DNA from: JBFHER01 sp041584055
Lineage (GTDB): Bacteria > Bacteroidota > Bacteroidia > Bacteroidales > UBA5342
Length of the DNA stretch: 12,590 nucleotides
Reading direction: 5' to 3'
Assembly (NCBI GenBank): GCA_041584055.1
Contig: JBFHER010000095.1
Coordinates: 1-12,590 of the forward strand
Shown here piece after piece: positions 6,471 through 12,590 of the stretch (position 1 is the stretch's first letter; every line of letters starts with the position of its first letter). Below the pieces are notes generated by a model. The model did not search any database and was not told the origin of the DNA. It saw only the letters and a list, made by a program, of their open reading frames with translations. Position numbers and translations under genes: made by a program.

Positions 6471-7526
6471 TTATTCCTCTTCCGTGTTAAAATCCATACG
6501 ACTCAGCAATGCTTCAACTTCTCTTTTTACAACCAGCGGTGTAATATCCACAAGGCACTTTTTGTTTTCGGCCAGTTTGCATTTTGAATTTCCTTCTTTG
6601 GAACAAGGGCGGCATGGCAAATCAAGTTCAAGGGTCGTAATGGTTCGTCCGGTCGTATGTCCGAAAGCAGTTGGCCCCATAAAAGCAATTGTCTTCTTTC
6701 CAAACAAATCTGCAGCATGCAGAAATCCTGTATCCGCAGAAATAATCAGATGAGAACGCCAAACAACATAAAAACTTTCAATCAAAGAGGTTTTACCATA
6801 GAGGTTCATAACCCGGTCAGGTGCCACATTTTCAATGTCTTTTGTAAACTCATCATCAGGGCCCGCCAGGATTAAGAAATTTTTATCGCTCATGACCCGA
6901 ACCAATTCCTGCCAATGTTCAACCGGCCATCGTTTTAACTCCCATGCAGCTGATGGGACAATGGTTATAAATTCACGTGTATCGTAATTTCGCGTTTCAA
7001 GCATCCCACTTATCCGATCCACCACTCTTTTTGGAAACTGCCACGATTTATCTCTTTCATTTGTAAAGGCAATCCCCAAAGGGAGAAGTGGTTTTTGAAA
7101 GGAAACCATCCCACGAAAAGGCAGTGGCAACGAATTGCGTTGATTAAAATTAAAAAACAACATTCGGTTGATCCGATTCTTCTTTCGAACAAATAATTTA
7201 TGATTGGATTTAAGTGTACGCTTAGAGATATATCCCAGCACAATCCTGGTGATGAACGAGCGAATATTCAAATGTGCATCATAGACAACATCAAAATTCT
7301 CTTTCTTTAACTCCTTTGCCTTTTTTATTAATCCACTCAGTCCTGATTCCCGATCAAATTCCCAGACCTTATTTATATGTGGGTCCGTGTAAAGAATGCC
7401 GGCCATGTCCTGACGTGTAATCCAATGTATTTCTGCATCCGGAAAAAAACGTCTTATTCCACGCGTGACAGACATACACTGAATGATATCACCAATGGAA
7501 CTAAAACGTATGATCAGAATCTTCAT
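6471..7526 (-). CDS. ADP-heptose:LPS heptosyltransferase-like protein (GT9)
   Basis: GT-B enzyme of 351 residues, the usual size for heptosyltransferases, which add heptose from ADP-heptose to the inner core of LPS on the cytoplasmic face of the inner membrane. Visible signatures are R-F-S-S-I-G-D-I at residues 7-14 (D13 aligns with the catalytic aspartate region), P-S-A-A-W-E-L-K-R-W-P at 191-201, and the donor-site motif S-A-D-T-G-F-L-H-A-A at 263-272. Near the C-terminus four cysteines, C305, C308, C316 and C324 (C-x2-C-x7-C-x7-C), form the cluster seen in many GT9 members. It sits 46 bases after atpC and 74 bases before the GT2 gene. No promoter match was found ahead of it, so it may be read from the atpDC transcript. 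The exact sugar is not certain. Confidence 0.88.
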   Translation of the reverse strand: MKILIIRFSSIGDIIQCMSVTRGIRRFFPDAEIHWITRQDMAGILYTDPHINKVWEFDRESGLSGLIKKAKELKKENFDVVYDAHLNIRSFITRIVLGYISKRTLKSNHKLFVRKKNRINRMLFFNFNQRNSLPLPFRGMVSFQKPLLPLGIAFTNERDKSWQFPKRVVDRISGMLETRNYDTREFITIVPSAAWELKRWPVEHWQELVRVMSDKNFLILAGPDDEFTKDIENVAPDRVMNLYGKTSLIESFYVVWRSHLIISADTGFLHAADLFGKKTIAFMGPTAFGHTTGRTITTLELDLPCRPCSKEGNSKCKLAENKKCLVDITPLVVKREVEALLSRMDFNTEEE

Positions 7527-7572
7527 GAAGAGTCAGAAGTTATAAGAGGGAAGAAAGGAAAGGAAAAATCAG

Positions 7573-7833
7573 TTATTGCATTGAACCTGCCAACACAACA
7601 ACCTTATTATCCTTTACTTCTACAAAACCGTCTTGAATAGAGAGTGTATTTTTCTTTTTATCAGATTCCATCAGTACCTCTCCTGCAGACAATGAGGAAA
7701 CAAGAGAAGCATGGTCAGGCAACACCTGAAAACGTCCATTTGTGCCTGGCAGTTCTACCATGTCAACATCCCCTTTAAACAACACTTTCTCAGGGGTTAT
7801 GACCTCAAGGCTTATTCTGTGTTTACCTGGCAT
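7573..7833 (-). CDS. atpC: F1F0 ATP synthase epsilon subunit, short form
   Basis: The central-stalk subunit that couples the F1 motor to the c-ring. The 86-residue product contains only the N-terminal beta-sandwich domain: I-S-L-E-V-I-T-P-E-K at 7-16, G-T-N-G-R-F-Q-V-L-P-D-H-A at 30-42 and I-Q-D-G-F-V-E-V at 66-73. The C-terminal helical hairpin that inhibits the enzyme in E. coli (139 residues) is absent, as in other Bacteroidota. The frame ends cleanly with a stop, so this is a lineage form rather than a broken gene. The start overlaps the end of atpD by 11 bases, implying coupled translation in a beta-epsilon stoichiometric pair. Confidence 0.95.
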   Translation of the reverse strand: MPGKHRISLEVITPEKVLFKGDVDMVELPGTNGRFQVLPDHASLVSSLSAGEVLMESDKKKNTLSIQDGFVEVKDNKVVVLAGSMQ

Positions 7834-9331
7834 CCGCTAATAATTTTTCACCTTTTTTAATCGCTTCATCAATTGTACCAACAAGGTTAAATGCCTGTTC
7901 AGGGTACTTATCCAATTCACCATCCATAATCATGTTAAACCCGCGAATGGTCTCTTCAATGGGAACCATTACGCCCGGGATTCCGGTAAACTGTTCGGCC
8001 ACATGGAAGGGTTGTGAAAGGAAGCGCTGCACACGTCTTGCTCTATGAACAACCAATTTATCTTCTTCAGATAACTCATCCATACCAAGAATCGCAATGA
8101 TATCCTGCAATTCGGTATTTCTTTGTAACATCATTTTTACCCGTTCAGCACAGTTGTAGTGCTCCTCACCAACGATATCCGGTGATAATATTCTTGAAGA
8201 AGAATCCAGCGGATCAACAGCCGGATAAATCCCAATCGAAGCTATCTTACGACTCAATACTGTGGTTGCATCCAAATGCGAGAATGTGGTTGCAGGTGCA
8301 GGGTCCGTCAAGTCATCCGCAGGCACATAGATTGCCTGAACAGAGGTAATGGAACCATTTTTTGTTGATGTGATACGCTCCTGCATCTCCCCCATCTCTG
8401 TGGCAAGTGTGGGTTGATAACCTACGGCAGATGGCATCCTTCCCAACAAAGCAGAAACTTCTGATCCTGCTTGGGTAAAACGGAAAATATTATCAATAAA
8501 TAAAAGTATATCTCTACCTGTACCTGTTCCATCACCATCCCTGAACTGTTCTGCCACCGACAAGGCTGATAGCACCACGCGGGCACGCGCTCCAGGAGGC
8601 TCGTTCATCTGCCCAAAAATCATACTTAGTGAGGATTCTTCCAGGCTATCCATGTTCACTTTAGAAAGATCCCATCCTCCTTTCTCCATACTCTTAATGA
8701 AATCGTCACCGTATCTTACAATTCCGGATTCGATCATTTCACGCAGGAGGTCATTCCCTTCACGGGTCCGTTCTCCAACACCTGCAAATACAGAAAGACC
8801 ACCATGTCCTTTTGCAATGTTGTTAATCATTTCCTGTATCAATACTGTTTTTCCAACACCCGCACCACCAAAAAGTCCAATCTTTCCACCTTTCACATAA
8901 GGTTCAATCAAATCGATGACTTTTATACCAGTAAAGAGAATTTCAGCGGATGTAGTTAAATCTTCGTAAGCAGGAGGTGCTTTGTGAATTGAACTTCTGC
9001 CAATTCCATCAAGTGAACCAAGGCCATCAATCGAATTCCCAACAACGTTCATCAAACGTCCTCTAACTTTGTTTCCAACAGGAACAGAGATAGGTGATCC
9101 CATGGCAATAACTTTGGTACCTCTTTTCAAGCCATCGGTAGAATCCATCGCAATGGTTCTAATTGTATTTTCACCGATGTGCTGCTGACATTCCACTACA
9201 AGTGGTTCAAAACCTTCTCTGATTATCTGCAGCGCATCAAGAATCGCTGGTAAGCTGGCATCTTCCTGTTTAAAACTCACATCAACTACAGGTCCGATGA
9301 CCTGTGATACAGTTCCTTCTAATTGTGACAT
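7823..9331 (-). CDS. atpD: F1F0 ATP synthase beta subunit
   Basis: Catalytic subunit that makes ATP in the F1 head. The 502-residue protein has Walker A G-G-A-G-V-G-K-T at 155-162, G-E-R at 186-188 holding the catalytic glutamate E187, Walker B I-L-L-F-I-D at 275-280, and V-G-Y-Q-P with the adenine-stacking tyrosine Y305. It is about 40 residues longer than the E. coli protein. One insert spans roughly residues 207-234 (through K-G-G-W-D-L-S-K-V) and a short one lies at G-D-G-T-G-T-G (266-272); both are typical of Bacteroidota. It forms an atpD-atpC pair with no a, c, b, delta, alpha or gamma gene adjacent. The 167-bp gap upstream should contain its promoter, but I found no perfect TAnnTTTG on the coding strand. 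Confidence 0.98.
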   Translation of the reverse strand: MSQLEGTVSQVIGPVVDVSFKQEDASLPAILDALQIIREGFEPLVVECQQHIGENTIRTIAMDSTDGLKRGTKVIAMGSPISVPVGNKVRGRLMNVVGNSIDGLGSLDGIGRSSIHKAPPAYEDLTTSAEILFTGIKVIDLIEPYVKGGKIGLFGGAGVGKTVLIQEMINNIAKGHGGLSVFAGVGERTREGNDLLREMIESGIVRYGDDFIKSMEKGGWDLSKVNMDSLEESSLSMIFGQMNEPPGARARVVLSALSVAEQFRDGDGTGTGRDILLFIDNIFRFTQAGSEVSALLGRMPSAVGYQPTLATEMGEMQERITSTKNGSITSVQAIYVPADDLTDPAPATTFSHLDATTVLSRKIASIGIYPAVDPLDSSSRILSPDIVGEEHYNCAERVKMMLQRNTELQDIIAILGMDELSEEDKLVVHRARRVQRFLSQPFHVAEQFTGIPGVMVPIEETIRGFNMIMDGELDKYPEQAFNLVGTIDEAIKKGEKLLADAR

Positions 9332-9498
9332 ATAGTTCGTCTTTATCTTGCTAAATTACAAATTTCAATGGTTATTCAAAATAAATTAAACCATGTAAAT
9401 GGATAATTTATTTAAATCCTTTATTCAGGCATTTTTCAAACATTATTATAGAGGAGAATGTTCACAAAAAAAAGTTTTGTAAGGTCTCTTTTCAATGT

Positions 9499-10470
9499 TT
9501 AATTTGTTCTTTTTATCATTTTTTGCGCAAGCCCACGCAATGCGTTCAATTCTGCAGCCTCAACGTTTACCTTCTCAAGAGCGTTCATGCTTTTCTGATA
9601 ATAATCCTCCATCTTCTGCTTTGCCAGACCACCGATATTTAAATCATTAAAGATAGCAGTAACACCCTGTACCTTCTCAACCCGGGTAAACCCATCAGAA
9701 TTCAAATAATTCATAAGCTTTTCATGCACGTTTCCTTTCGCCCGATCCAGGGCATTTATCAGCATAAATGTTTTTTTATTCGACATGATATCACCTCCAG
9801 GTTTCTTACCGAAAGTCCGTTCATCACCATACACGTCCAACCAATCATCCATCAACTGAAAAGCAAGTCCCAGATTAATGCCGAACTCATACAGGGCATC
9901 CTGGTCTTCCTTATCTGCTCCGCCGATAATTGCTCCTATCTTTAGACTTCCGCCAAGCAGAACCGCTGTTTTCAAACGAATCATTTCAAGGTACTCTGAT
10001 TCTGATACATCTTTTTGTGATTCAAATTCCATATCATACTGTTGCCCTTCACATACTTCAAGTGCTGTTTGTGAAAAAACTTCAAGAACTGCAGGCAGTT
10101 TCTCCACGGAAACCTTTGCAATGTACTGATAGGCTTTGATTAACATTGCATCTCCTGATAAAATAGCAGTATTGTCGTCCCACTTCTCATGAACGGTGGG
10201 ATTTCCCCTCCTGATAGGCGCTTTATCCATAATATCATCATGAAGCAAGGTGAAATTATGGAATATTTCCAGTCCCAACGCAGCCTTCACTGCATTTTCA
10301 GGATGTAACGAAAACAAGGATGCCGACATGACTGCCAGGGCTGGCCGAAGCCGTTTCCCTCCATTCTCAAGCGTGTAAACCATTGGTTCATAGAGACCTG
10401 CAGGTTCATTCAGCAATTGTTCTTCGCCCAATGCAATTTCAATTATATTAAGTGCTTCTTCAAATATCAT
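9499..10470 (-). CDS. trans-Polyprenyl diphosphate synthase (isoprenyl synthase)
   Basis: Cytoplasmic prenyltransferase that extends allylic diphosphates with isopentenyl diphosphate, supplying quinone side chains or carotenoid precursors. The 323-residue protein has G-G-K-R-L-R-P at 37-43, the first aspartate-rich motif D78-D-I-M-D82, G-Q-Q-Y-D at 142-146, K167-T, and the second aspartate-rich motif D208-D-W-L-D212 with G-D-D/G-G-D and K-K-T residues at 225-234. There is no two-residue insert in the first motif, unlike bacterial farnesyl synthases. F73 lies five residues before it, a position where an aromatic side chain usually limits product to about C20. This favours geranylgeranyl diphosphate over octaprenyl, but chain length cannot be fixed from motifs alone. 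It stands alone, divergent from the DUF2892 gene. Confidence 0.93.
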   Translation of the reverse strand: MIFEEALNIIEIALGEEQLLNEPAGLYEPMVYTLENGGKRLRPALAVMSASLFSLHPENAVKAALGLEIFHNFTLLHDDIMDKAPIRRGNPTVHEKWDDNTAILSGDAMLIKAYQYIAKVSVEKLPAVLEVFSQTALEVCEGQQYDMEFESQKDVSESEYLEMIRLKTAVLLGGSLKIGAIIGGADKEDQDALYEFGINLGLAFQLMDDWLDVYGDERTFGKKPGGDIMSNKKTFMLINALDRAKGNVHEKLMNYLNSDGFTRVEKVQGVTAIFNDLNIGGLAKQKMEDYYQKSMNALEKVNVEAAELNALRGLAQKMIKRTN

Positions 10471-10476
10471 AGCTCA

Positions 10477-10492
10477 TTGATTTCTCAATCAA
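10477..10492 (-). other. Short perfect hairpin just before the polyprenyl synthase start
   Basis: TTGATT (10477-10482), loop TCTC, AATCAA (10487-10492): a 6-bp perfect stem with a 4-base loop in the predicted leader, 6 bases upstream of the ATG. It is A/T-rich and so weak. It could slightly hinder ribosome entry or be chance. Confidence 0.3.
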
Positions 10493-10506
10493 AGAAACAA
10501 AAGATA

Positions 10507-10537
10507 TTGTGTTTTTAAAACCTCAAAACTATATTTG
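10507..10537 (+). promoter_or_regulatory. Candidate promoter for the DUF2892 gene
   Basis: TTG at 10507-10509, a 20-bp spacer, then TATATTTG at 10530-10537, a perfect -7 box. The leader would be about 60 bases. A second perfect -7 box, TACTTTTG at 10567-10574, lies nearer the ATG at 10603 but lacks a well-placed TTG, so which one is used is open. Confidence 0.5.
10524..10531 (-). promoter_or_regulatory. Candidate -7 box for polyprenyl synthase
   Basis: The minus strand reads TAGTTTTG at 10531-10524, a perfect TAnnTTTG. It would start transcription about 48 bases before the ATG at 10470. No TTG lies at the right distance upstream. It overlaps the plus-strand -7 box at 10530-10537, so the two promoters would compete for polymerase. 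Confidence 0.4.
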
Positions 10538-10602
10538 AATTGAACAATTTATGAAAAAAATGTTTTTACTTTTGAATAAGTAATTTTAAAGACGAATATA
10601 TT

Positions 10603-10815
10603 ATGAAAAAAAACATGGGATCAGGCGATAAAATGATCAGATACATTATCGCAGTGGCAATACTAATTCTTTACATGTACAATGTTATTTCAGGCACAAT
10701 TGGTCTGATTTTGATTATTCTGGCTGGCATATTTGTTTTAACAGGTGTGCTCAACTTTTGTCCTCTTTACTTACCCTTTGGCATTAACACCACAAAAAAG
10801 AAAAACAAACGATAA
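10603..10815 (+). CDS. Small inner-membrane protein, DUF2892 / YgaP-like
   Basis: A 70-residue protein with an N-terminal M-K-K-N-M-G-S-G-D-K, two membrane helices (about residues 12-30 and 32-51) and the closing motif F-C-P-L-Y-L-P-F-G-I-N-T at 52-63, then a lysine-rich tail that should stay in the cytoplasm. The N-x-G...D-K/R start, the T-G...C-P-L-Y motif and the G-I-N-T ending are those of the DUF2892 family, which also forms the membrane part of rhodanese YgaP. Here there is no rhodanese domain. The function of stand-alone members is unknown; a role of C53 in sulfur chemistry would be conjecture. Promoter candidates lie at 10507-10574. Its stop codon overlaps the T-tract of the convergent pyrF terminator. 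Confidence 0.85.
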   Translation: MKKNMGSGDKMIRYIIAVAILILYMYNVISGTIGLILIILAGIFVLTGVLNFCPLYLPFGINTTKKKNKR

Positions 10816-10848
10816 AAAAAAGCCCTGTCGACATCATGCGACAGGGCT
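10814..10848 (-). terminator. Intrinsic terminator of pyrF
   Basis: A perfect 10-bp inverted repeat, AGCCCTGTCG (10821-10830) and CGACAGGGCT (10839-10848), with an 8-base loop. On the minus strand the GC-rich stem is followed by eight consecutive T (10821-10814), a textbook rho-independent terminator 22 bases after the pyrF stop. On the plus strand the stem is followed by CATTTCT, so it would terminate the DUF2892 transcript less efficiently. Confidence 0.93.
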
Positions 10849-10869
10849 CATTTCTATGCTCTAAATTGC

Positions 10870-11703
10870 TTATAATAAATTGTTTTCTTTTAAGTGTTGT
10901 GCCATTTGACGTTGAATTTTTTCGGCTTCCACACCAGCCACCTGATGGAAATTCTCAGTTGAATCAGCAAAAATGATGCCCCGTGAAGAATTCACCAATA
11001 AGCCACATTGCTTATTTATACCATACTTCACAACCTCTTCAAGACTGCCACCTTGAGCACCAACGCCAGGAACCAACAGGAAATGGTCTGGAATCAATGT
11101 CCGAATCTCAGCGAGCATATCCGCTTTCGTTGCACCAACAACATACATCATCTGATCAACCGAAGCCCACCTGCAACTCGTTTTGATTACGTGTTTGTAA
11201 AGTGGAACTTGATGAATATCGTCTTTGATAAATTGAAAATCAAAGGCGCCTTTATTAGACGTCAACGCCAGCAAAATCACCCATTTTCCTTCATAATTAA
11301 GGAATGGTTTCACAGAGTCTTCTCCCATGTAAGGTGCTACAGTGACTGAATCAAAGGCCATATTTTCTAAAAATGCCCGTGCATACATGGCCGATGTATT
11401 TCCGATATCTCCGCGTTTTGCATCAGCAATGATAAAGATATCAGGATGGTTCTCCTTGATATAGTTAACCGTTTTTTCGAGGGCATTCCAGCCTTTTACA
11501 CCCTCCGATTCATAAAATGCAATATTGGGTTTGTATGCAATTGTAAATTTCGCAGTTGCATCTATTATTTTCTTGTTAAACTCGAAAACGGGATCTGCCT
11601 CATTCAGAAGATGTGCTGGTATTTTCTTAATATCACTATCAAGCCCAACGCACAAAAACGATTGCTTCTTTTTTATTGTTTCAAATAACTCGCTTGCTGT
11701 CAT
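10870..11703 (-). CDS. pyrF: Orotidine 5'-phosphate decarboxylase (type 2)
   Basis: Converts OMP to UMP, the last step of de novo pyrimidine synthesis, in the cytoplasm. The 277-residue protein is of the longer type 2 (mycobacterial-type) form. It has C-V-G-L-D at 18-22, the catalytic D94-A-K96-R-G-D99-I motif at 94-100, P-G-V-G-A-Q-G-G at 212-219 and N-S-S-R-G-I at 238-243, which bind substrate phosphate. The ATG at 11703 matches the family N-terminus. It follows prfA on the same strand after 170 bases, an order also known in Bacteroides. I see no good promoter in that gap, so readthrough from prfA is likely. It ends at a strong intrinsic terminator. Confidence 0.96.
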   Translation of the reverse strand: MTASELFETIKKKQSFLCVGLDSDIKKIPAHLLNEADPVFEFNKKIIDATAKFTIAYKPNIAFYESEGVKGWNALEKTVNYIKENHPDIFIIADAKRGDIGNTSAMYARAFLENMAFDSVTVAPYMGEDSVKPFLNYEGKWVILLALTSNKGAFDFQFIKDDIHQVPLYKHVIKTSCRWASVDQMMYVVGATKADMLAEIRTLIPDHFLLVPGVGAQGGSLEEVVKYGINKQCGLLVNSSRGIIFADSTENFHQVAGVEAEKIQRQMAQHLKENNLL

Positions 11704-11873
11704 ATTGTTGTTTGAGTGTTAGAATGTTTGAATGTTAAAGTTATAAAGTGAGGAAATAGGAAGTGATTTTGAGGTCACATGGTCCTGTAGTATCTCACTT
11801 TTATCTACTTCCCTTAGCATTCACAGATAACCGGTCAAAAAGTCGCTGTTCTCTGTCTACTATTAACAAAGAC
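11704..11873. other. prfA-pyrF spacer with inverted repeat
   Basis: This 170-base gap has no open frame worth calling. Besides the short-period repeat at its pyrF end it contains AAAGTGAG (11745-11752) with its exact complement CTCACTTT at 11794-11801, and GGAAGT (11759-11764) with ACTTCC at 11807-11812. The arms interleave, so both stems together could form only as a pseudoknot. No intrinsic terminator with a T-tract and no -7 box for pyrF was found. Confidence 0.4.
11709..11750. repeat. Degenerate 8-bp-period repeat before pyrF
   Basis: TGTTTGAGTGTTA (11709-11721) and TGTTTGAATGTTA (11725-11737) are 12/13 identical with a period of 16. Read in eights from 11711 the units are TTTGAGTG, TTAGAATG, TTTGAATG, TTAAAGTT, ATAAAGTG, so the basic period is about 8. 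The array ends 7 bases from the pyrF ATG. No protein-coding frame explains it. Confidence 0.55.
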
Positions 11874-12590
11874 TTACAATTCTGCTTCCTTCAGTTTTTC
11901 GGCATTTTCAGCCATCATTAACTTATCAATAAAATCCTGGATATCGCCATCCAGCACAGACTGCAGGCTATAAACAGTATAATTAATCCGATGATCAGTC
12001 ACACGCCCCTGTGGATAGTTGTAAGTTCTGATTTTAGCAGAGCGGTCTCCACTTGAGACCATTGTTTTACGTTTTGCTGAGATCTCATCCATGTGTTTTT
12101 GATACTCCAGGTTGTACAATCTGGTTTTCAATTCAATCATGGCCTTATCCAGGTTTTTCAATTTTGATTTTTGATCCTGACAGGTTACCACGATGCCTGT
12201 TGGCAGGTGGGTTAAGCGAATGGCAGAATAGGTTGTATTCACCGACTGCCCGCCAGGTCCAGAGGAACAATATTCATCCCGACGGATTTCATCCGGCCTG
12301 ATCTGGATGTCCACATCTTCAGCCTCAGGGAGCACAGCAACCGTTGCTGCTGAAGTATGTACCCGTCCTTGTGTTTCTGTTTGTGGTATACGCTGTACAC
12401 GATGGACGCCGGATTCATATTTCAAGATTCCATAAACGCCTTCCCCTGTCACGCTCATCACAACTTCTTTAAACCCACCCGAAGTTCCTTCGTTGAAATG
12501 GGTAACTTCAACCTGCCACTTTTTGTCGGCACAATACTTTTTATATAAGCGAAATAATTCTCCTGCGAACAAGGCAGCTTCGTCCCCACC
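11874..12590 (-). CDS. prfA: Peptide chain release factor 1, C-terminal 238 residues (runs off right edge)
   Basis: RF1 reads UAA and UAG stop codons and triggers peptide release at the ribosome. The visible part begins G-G-D-E-A-A-L-F-A-G-E-L-F, a conserved RF1 segment, in frame to the window edge, so about 120 N-terminal residues are missing. A TTG at 12572 is not the real start. Numbering from the edge, the codon-recognition site reads P69-Q-T71 in H-R-V-Q-R-I-P-Q-T-E, where E. coli has P-A-T. The peptidyl-release motif G-G-Q is at 113-115 within S-S-G-P-G-G-Q-S-V-N; its glutamine is normally methylated by PrmC. R-T-Y-N-Y-P-Q-G-R-V-T-D-H-R-I is also typical of RF1. RF2's S-P-F motif is absent. 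It precedes pyrF on the same strand. Confidence 0.96.
   Translation of the reverse strand, partial: GGDEAALFAGELFRLYKKYCADKKWQVEVTHFNEGTSGGFKEVVMSVTGEGVYGILKYESGVHRVQRIPQTETQGRVHTSAATVAVLPEAEDVDIQIRPDEIRRDEYCSSGPGGQSVNTTYSAIRLTHLPTGIVVTCQDQKSKLKNLDKAMIELKTRLYNLEYQKHMDEISAKRKTMVSSGDRSAKIRTYNYPQGRVTDHRINYTVYSLQSVLDGDIQDFIDKLMMAENAEKLKEAEL

Noticed and set aside
2542..7526. Glycosyltransferase block as a horizontally acquired island
   Set aside because: No integrase, transposase, tRNA or flanking repeats, and base composition looks like that of the neighbours by eye; promoters match the host pattern.
9464..9480. ACAAAA/TTTTGT hairpin as a terminator after the polyprenyl synthase
   Set aside because: Six A/T pairs only, with the T-run inside the loop rather than after the stem; too weak to call.
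9332..9498. atpD promoter
   Set aside because: Only imperfect matches to TAnnTTTG (for example TTATTTTG) were found on the coding strand, none with a spaced TTG.
1..12590. CRISPR array, toxin-antitoxin pair, prophage or defence genes
   Set aside because: No regular spacer-repeat array and no recognisable protein families of these kinds on either strand.

Overview
The window looks like an AT-rich chromosomal segment from a member of the Bacteroidota; I cannot name the genus. Four things point there. Several promoters match the Bacteroidota -33 TTG / -7 TAnnTTTG pattern. Nearly all genes lack a Shine-Dalgarno sequence. The F1-ATPase beta subunit carries two inserts typical of the phylum, and its epsilon partner is very short. 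RNase HI has an N-terminal hybrid-binding domain, and prfA is followed by a type 2 pyrF. No mobile element, CRISPR array, tRNA or rRNA was seen.

Layout, left to right. (1) Positions 1-2435, minus strand: a compact operon of a U32-family iron-sulfur protein, RNase HI, D-aminoacyl-tRNA deacylase, and the first 25 codons of a PAS-like protein that runs off the left edge. It is read from a promoter at about 2453-2484. (2) Positions 2542-7526: a surface-glycan (probably LPS core) glycosyltransferase cluster. Two tandem GT4 enzymes are on the plus strand from a clear promoter at 2495-2524. A GT-B-like enzyme and a GT2 enzyme are on the minus strand from a promoter at 6412-6442. A GT9 heptosyltransferase-like gene follows on the minus strand. 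The two opposing units meet with their stop codons sharing one TTAA. (3) Positions 7573-9331, minus: atpD-atpC, encoding F1 beta and epsilon, with no other ATP synthase gene beside them. (4) Positions 9499-10470, minus: a trans-polyprenyl diphosphate synthase. (5) Positions 10603-10815, plus: a small two-helix membrane protein of the DUF2892 type. (6) Positions 10870-12590, minus: pyrF with a very clear intrinsic terminator, and upstream of it prfA (release factor 1), truncated by the right edge.

Functionally the window is mostly core metabolism (energy, isoprenoids, pyrimidines, translation termination, nucleic-acid and tRNA upkeep) surrounding an envelope-glycan block. I see no convincing new defence or mobile system. 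The parts most worth a second look are the regulatory layouts: divergent promoters sharing a 10-bp direct repeat two helical turns apart, a nearly all-U mRNA leader before the GT2 gene, the TTAA-sharing convergent operons, and a degenerate 8-bp-period repeat immediately before pyrF. The glycosyltransferase that lacks the usual GT4 motif is also of interest.
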